Part shown: positions 60,238 through 64,000 of the stretch, piece by piece
Layout: each line of letters opens with the position of its first letter
How positions within the stretch are numbered: the stretch's first letter is position 1
Source of the DNA: GCA-2770975 sp050248915
Lineage (GTDB): Bacteria; Cyanobacteriota; Sericytochromatia; UBA7694
Direction of reading: 5' to 3'
Length of the DNA: 64,000 nucleotides
NCBI GenBank assembly: GCA_050248915.1
Contig: JBFWRL010000002.1
Coordinates: 1-64,000 of the forward strand
The notes under the pieces: generated by a model
Seen by the model: only the letters and a program-made list of their open reading frames with translations
What the model was told of the DNA's origin: nothing
Databases searched by the model: none
Made by a program: the position numbers and the translations under genes

Positions 60238-60403
60238 GGATCGCAACCAAAGGAGGGCGTCGTGATGCGCTGACGTATGCGCAGGCATTATACCACGGGG
60301 TCGAATCCGCGTTTTGAGGGCCCTTTGAATAATTTGTGTAAATTAGAAATTATATTACCCATTGGCTATACATATAATATTTTGAAAATATTTTTCCGAA
60401 ATA

Positions 60404-60433
60404 TTGACATCAGATCCAAAATAGGACTATAAT
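60404..60433 (+). promoter_or_regulatory. Consensus sigma-70 promoter of the propeptide-like lipoprotein
   Basis: Perfect hexamers TTGACA (60404-60409) and TATAAT (60428-60433) with an 18-base spacer in AT-rich DNA, 66 bases before the start. This is the strongest promoter in the window by sequence. The rest of the 295-base gap (60205-60499) holds the fbaB leader. Confidence 0.85.
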
Positions 60434-60499
60434 AAACTCATAAGGTTAAACAAAGATTAAGAAAAGAATAACAACCGGTTGTTCGAAGGACAAAAAAGA

Positions 60500-60895
60500 A
60501 TGAACGCAATGATCAAAACCACCCTGACCCTGACTGTCGCCACCCTGGCTCTGAGCCTGACTGGCTGTGGCAAAGCCGCTCTGCCGATGCAATCGCAAGC
60601 CCCCGCGCTGGTACAAGCCTACCAAGCCCAAGCCCCCCGTCAATTGGTGGTCAAATTCAAATTGTCCATGAGCACCGCTGCTGTGCGTGAATTCAACGCC
60701 AAATATGGCTTCCGCACTGTCAAAGTGCTGCCCGAACTCAATGCCCACGTGGTTGAAGTCGACAGCACTGTCGGTCTGAAACTGACTCAAATCATCAATT
60801 ACCTCAAAGCCGACCCCACTGTGGCTTATGCCGAAGTCAATGGCACCCTGCAAGCCGCTCCCATGCCTGTGATGAAAGTCAGCCCGATTCTCTAA
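60500..60895 (+). CDS. Lipoprotein resembling an orphan subtilisin (I9/fervidolysin-type) propeptide
   Basis: ATG 60500 (AAGGA nine bases before) gives 131 residues. A lipoprotein signal ends LTGC (Cys23). The remainder, from QLVVKFKLSMSTAAVREFNAKYGF through VVEVDSTVGLKLTQIINYLKADPTVAYAEVN, follows the beta-alpha-beta pattern of subtilase propeptides, including the terminal dP-x-V-x-YAE-x-N signature. No protease is fused or adjacent. It could be a stand-alone inhibitor or chaperone of a subtilase, or a domain reused for another role. Confidence 0.7.
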   Translation: MNAMIKTTLTLTVATLALSLTGCGKAALPMQSQAPALVQAYQAQAPRQLVVKFKLSMSTAAVREFNAKYGFRTVKVLPELNAHVVEVDSTVGLKLTQIINYLKADPTVAYAEVNGTLQAAPMPVMKVSPIL

Positions 60896-60947
60896 AATTT
60901 ATACGTCGTTAGTTACCATTACCCTCAAATATAATCCCTGAACTTTG

Positions 60948-60971
60948 GCCCCTCTTCTGAGGGGCTTTTTT
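60948..60971 (+). terminator. Rho-independent terminator of the propeptide-like gene
   Basis: GCCCCTC pairs with GAGGGGC around TTCT, followed by six T. It is 52 bases after the stop. Confidence 0.92.
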
Positions 60972-60992
60972 ATTGGGTTTTGGAGGGCCGCC

Positions 60993-61050
60993 CCTTCGAC
61001 TCCGCTCAGGGAGCGGCAGGAAAGATCTATGTCCTGAGCGAAGTCGAAGG
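60993..61050. repeat. Inverted palindromic intergenic repeat (REP-like)
   Basis: CCTTCGACTCCGCTCAGG (60993-61010) is followed after 22 bases by CCTGAGCGAAGTCGAAGG (61033-61050), its reverse complement with one mismatch. This sequence family is known as a common intergenic palindrome in many bacterial genomes. It would fold into a long hairpin. The remaining stretch to 61165 holds only a short CTGGGC/GCCCAG hairpin (61123-61141). Confidence 0.8.
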
Positions 61051-61165
61051 ACTCTTTTCAAGAGCTTGGCCAACAGCTGAGTCGTTCAATGGGAAACACG
61101 GGTAGTGATTGACATTCAACTCTGGGCGATCTCAGCCCAGAACACTTCGAGCAGCGAAATGTGGC

Positions 61166-61732
61166 TTAACTGTTTATCCACTCAAACGGGTAGAGGTCAA
61201 TTCTCGATTCAATTTGACAAAGTCGAGTAAACTCTTCGTAAACTTTTATTTTAACCTGAGACAATTCCAAGCTTGAAATAATTTTTTGTAAGAGGGGCTT
61301 CCATTCAACTAAAAAAGAGGATAATCCAATTTTTAATTGGGTATTTTCATTTAAAAGGGATGCATCCCCTTTGACTTCATGCCAAGCAGAATCGATTGTG
61401 AGTAGGCCATCTTGCCACTGAAGTTCCCAGTCTACTCTAAAAGAATTGGAAGGAAAGCAGATAGAATACTCACCACTTAAATTACTGAATAATATTTCTA
61501 ACATAGGCAAGATGTCATCAATTAAAATACAGATATCATATTTATATGAAAGCAAGATAGGTATGCCAGACCAAAAGAGCAATGCTTCTTCTGTTTCCAT
61601 GGGAAAAATTTCCTCAATAGCATCCCTTAAATCCTCACACGCTACATCAGGCTTTAATAATACGATTGGATTTCCGACTTGAATCGAGAACATTTTATTA
61701 TTTTCGCAATATATTTTATTATTTTCTATCAC
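61166..61732 (-). CDS. Low-GC partner gene, candidate immunity protein
   Basis: The 188-residue protein (GTG start) has no signal peptide and is acidic and aromatic-rich (EEIFPMETEEALLFWSGIPILL; LYPFEWINS at the end). Its GTG overlaps the lipoprotein's TGA, so translation is coupled. Its base composition is clearly more AT-rich than that of the flanking genes, a sign of transfer. No family is recognised. Size, cytosolic location and coupling are what immunity genes downstream of polymorphic toxins show; that role is inferred. Confidence 0.65.
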   Translation of the reverse strand: MIENNKIYCENNKMFSIQVGNPIVLLKPDVACEDLRDAIEEIFPMETEEALLFWSGIPILLSYKYDICILIDDILPMLEILFSNLSGEYSICFPSNSFRVDWELQWQDGLLTIDSAWHEVKGDASLLNENTQLKIGLSSFLVEWKPLLQKIISSLELSQVKIKVYEEFTRLCQIESRIDLYPFEWINS

Positions 61733-63402
61733 AGGGTTGGAAAGGCATGAACCTTTCCTCCTTTATAAACCTTAACGAAAACATTAACAGCCCTTAGAGG
61801 AGGCTCTGTGCTGAATGGGATATACACTACCGATGTATGATTACTTGGTAAAGGAAAGGTGCCATTGGTCCCAGGGCAAAGCTCCTTGGCTTTTTCCACA
61901 GCGTAATCCACATCTGCTTTACTGCCAAATTTTCCTTGTGGCTTAATTTCGTTATCGGCCCTTGATTGACCTTCTTTCCAGAGAATACCATGTTTCTTTG
62001 AACCGTACAAAGATGCTTCTGCATACCTTTTTCCGTCATCATTTGGACATCCTATGACATCAAACTGAACAGATTTGTTGCTTACTTGAACAGCTACTTT
62101 ATTTCCCCCCGCTAGAAAAACCACATTTCCATTTTCTGCGGATAAGGTGTATTTTCCAGGTGGCACATATTGACCAGAGCCCGACCCAGTATTGGCTTTT
62201 TGATCCCAAAAATACCAACTGATCATTCTAAATCGATCACTTGAAAATAGTATGTTTGAATTGGGATATGTAAGACGGTGTAAGAATACAACTTGTGATT
62301 GGCTGTTTCTGATCACCAAGGTGTGGCCACCTGAAACAATTGTTTCACTTGGTGCTGGTTGATCCAAAAAAGAAGAGGTAACTCTCAAATCTAGTACGCC
62401 TCGACTGGCCGAAAAATTAGCTTTACTTTTGTCTTTACCGGCCGATAATGTAGAAAAATCGTCGATAAATTGGTTCTCTACCTCTGTTTCACTTGAAAAA
62501 GTAAAATCAGGGTTATCTGGCGAAGCTGACGGCTCAGGTGTTGGTGATGCACTGGGGCTTGGTGAGGGCGAAGGGCTGGCGGATGGACTTGCTGACGGAC
62601 TCGCTGAAGGCGAAGGACTGGCCGAGGGACTTGCACTGCTCGAAGGAGTTGGACTTGGAGTGAGGCTTGGCGTGGGAGTCGGAGTCACACAATTCTTGGG
62701 ATTGCCTTTGCAGGGTACAGGGGTGGAAGACGGCACAGGGGTTGGTGTGGGAACAGGTGTCGGGGTTGGCACTGGCGTTGGCGTGGGGCAAACTGCAGGC
62801 ACTCCGTTTCTGACAAAAACAGTGTAGTTATACGAGTGCCCCACTTCATCTGTAAGATTGAGATTATAGGAGCCATCCACCGTACTGGCAAAAACACCAA
62901 TGCTGAAATACTCTGTGTGTGAGCCTGTGCTATCGGGATTGAGGGTTGTAAAAGTTTCTCGGCGAATAGCAAAGACTGACTGGCAAGCTTCGTTTCCTGT
63001 GAGGGTAATGATAATCGATGTGGGGCGGCTGGATGGCACCCGCACACGAAAATTCCAGCGCAAACTACCGTCACCCCATTGTGTTCCGACGGTATTGCTG
63101 TATTCCTCTGGTATATACGGCGCAGCTAAAAACTCTTGCAGGCGAAAGTTTTCAGGTTCTGGGATCGGATTTAAGAGCTTGTATTTTGCCTTTTCGGCAT
63201 CTGAGGGGAACTGCCTTTCAAAAGAAACGAATGACGTGGTGGATTGAGCGAACTTTAGAGGGAGAGGTTCTTTGTCTGTTGTTTGCAGATAGGGGGATGA
63301 GGGTGATTGACAGGCCGTTAAGACAGAGAACAATAACAACGAGAGAAACATGAGACGCGGTGAGTGAATGGTTAAATTGAAAAAGTGGGTGTGTTTTGAC
63401 AT
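61729..63402 (-). CDS. Lipoprotein with Pro/Thr/Ser repeat linker, candidate toxin
   Basis: The 557-residue protein starts at ATG 63402 and has a lipobox ending LTAC (Cys31). An N-terminal beta-rich region (about 60-205) is followed by a low-complexity linker of TPTPVP and SPSAS repeats, roughly 90 residues, with two cysteines inside. A second beta-rich domain (about 300-445) and a compact C-terminal region of about 105 residues (YGSKKHGILWKEGQ; KGGKVHAFPTL) follow. The C-terminal layout with His residues resembles small polymorphic-toxin domains, but I cannot name a family. Confidence 0.75.
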   Translation of the reverse strand: MSKHTHFFNLTIHSPRLMFLSLLLFSVLTACQSPSSPYLQTTDKEPLPLKFAQSTTSFVSFERQFPSDAEKAKYKLLNPIPEPENFRLQEFLAAPYIPEEYSNTVGTQWGDGSLRWNFRVRVPSSRPTSIIITLTGNEACQSVFAIRRETFTTLNPDSTGSHTEYFSIGVFASTVDGSYNLNLTDEVGHSYNYTVFVRNGVPAVCPTPTPVPTPTPVPTPTPVPSSTPVPCKGNPKNCVTPTPTPSLTPSPTPSSSASPSASPSPSASPSASPSASPSPSPSPSASPTPEPSASPDNPDFTFSSETEVENQFIDDFSTLSAGKDKSKANFSASRGVLDLRVTSSFLDQPAPSETIVSGGHTLVIRNSQSQVVFLHRLTYPNSNILFSSDRFRMISWYFWDQKANTGSGSGQYVPPGKYTLSAENGNVVFLAGGNKVAVQVSNKSVQFDVIGCPNDDGKRYAEASLYGSKKHGILWKEGQSRADNEIKPQGKFGSKADVDYAVEKAKELCPGTNGTFPLPSNHTSVVYIPFSTEPPLRAVNVFVKVYKGGKVHAFPTL

Positions 63403-63783
63403 CAAGGAAGCCCCTTCAACAGCTCAGATTTTCTTGACTATAGCTCACTTTCGTTTTTTTTTACAAACGTCATTATTAACCATATTTTGATATTAATTAT
63501 TAATTTACGCTATTTTAAACAAAAAATCACTATCAATCATATACAAATCATGTACTCATGATAAAAAATCATCCCAAAACAAGACAGAGTCAAGCTTTAT
63601 ATTCGAAACAAAAAATAAAACAAAGGGTACAAACACGTTGTAAAGAATTGTAATCCACCTGCAAAAATCACTATTTCGACAGTGCTTGTGCCTATCCCAT
63701 TGGTTATGAAAAAACTATTAAAAAACCCGCTCTGGCGCGTATAATAAGAGCGACTCAGATGATCAAGCTGCGCAGGAGCCCCG
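63403..63783. other. AT-rich 381-base intergenic region
   Basis: This gap lies between divergent genes and has long A and T runs. It holds the lipoprotein's upstream region on the left and a consensus TATAAT on the right at 63740-63745. No coding frame, tRNA or repeat of note is seen. Confidence 0.6.
63740..63745 (+). promoter_or_regulatory. -10 of the last gene
   Basis: TATAAT, 38 bases before the start codon, with a weak TTAAAA-like -35 sixteen bases upstream. Confidence 0.5.
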
Positions 63784-64000
63784 ATGTCCCAGGTCAACCG
63801 CGTTCAATCGCCCCAACCCATTCAGACCCCTGGACGGGTCCAGGGCAAATACAAACAGGACAGCCCCACACCGGGTGTGATTTATGGGCAGGTGCATCGC
63901 TCCGAAGGCGATGCCGAAGAGACGATCCAGGCCATTTTGCACTTTGCCCGCGAAAAAGTCCAAGAAAAACGCGGCGGCCAAGACAAAGGCGGCAAACAGG
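63784..64000 (+). CDS. Hypothetical protein, 5' part only
   Basis: An ATG with AGGAG nearby opens a frame that runs off the right edge. The visible 72 residues start MSQVNRVQSPQPIQTPGRVQG and continue as a polar, helical and lysine-rich segment. No family can be named from this part. Confidence 0.7.
   Translation, partial: MSQVNRVQSPQPIQTPGRVQGKYKQDSPTPGVIYGQVHRSEGDAEETIQAILHFAREKVQEKRGGQDKGGKQ

Noticed and set aside
62530..62770. Repeat array resembling a CRISPR
   Set aside because: The repeats are codons for Pro, Thr, Ser and Ala in the linker of a lipoprotein; no constant direct repeats with unique spacers.
1..64000. HIP1 (GCGATCGC) cyanobacterial repeat signature
   Set aside because: Only about three copies were seen, close to chance for this length, so it gives no support for a typical cyanobacterial origin.

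Overview
The window is about 64 kb of a bacterial chromosome with moderate GC, densely packed with genes. Most genes are housekeeping or ordinary accessory genes. Several predicted proteins carry lipoprotein or Sec signals and one looks like a small outer-membrane protein, which suggests a diderm (Gram-negative-type) cell. Translation signals are AGGAGG-like ribosome sites with ATG, GTG and TTG starts. The one tRNA lacks an encoded CCA. There is no rRNA, phage, IS element or CRISPR array, so the phylum cannot be fixed from the sequence. An uncultured lineage near the non-photosynthetic Cyanobacteria is a guess only. The word CAATTG is strikingly frequent in the genes.

Layout. 0-14 kb: rlmN, rsgA, a WecA/TagO-like transferase, a purine nucleoside phosphorylase with an orphan peptide-ABC permease, a FucP-type sugar transporter, a DUF4337-like membrane protein, a regulator-nuclease-K+ channel operon, xthA, a bifunctional mannose-1-P guanylyltransferase, and the two CoA-transferase subunits. 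14-18 kb (minus strand): a small Cys protein, a NeuD-type acyltransferase, a TauD-type dioxygenase and a CbpA-type co-chaperone in one run, then an EF-hand lipase lipoprotein.

18.1-27 kb is the most interesting region. It is a four-gene plus-strand operon: hen1, a 1358-residue protein of unknown family, kptA/tpt1 and pnkp. Hen1 and Pnkp are the known bacterial RNA end-healing and sealing pair (2'-O-methyltransferase plus kinase-phosphatase-ligase). Here a complete NAD-dependent RNA 2'-phosphotransferase and a giant alpha-helical repeat protein are inserted between them, with overlapping stop/start codons. This looks like an expanded RNA-repair system. An AidB-like protein and a thioredoxin-like [2Fe-2S] ferredoxin follow.

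29-46 kb: glmS with two small downstream genes, hutI, a PAS-kinase-receiver hybrid, pgeF, a B12-type radical SAM enzyme, truA, an orphan sensor kinase, a membrane-anchored hydrolase, a secreted beta-helix protein, a slipin and a protein made of MshEN-like half-repeats. 46-59 kb: tRNA-Val(CAC), a lipoprotein, ruvB, a 612-residue unknown with aroQ, an orphan CpaB-like protein, a 1230-residue surface lipoprotein (Ig-like, TIG and lamin-tail domains) and recD2. 59-64 kb: class I fructose-bisphosphate aldolase, an orphan subtilisin-propeptide-like lipoprotein behind a consensus sigma-70 promoter, a palindromic intergenic repeat, a low-GC lipoprotein/partner pair that resembles a toxin-immunity module, and the start of an unknown gene.
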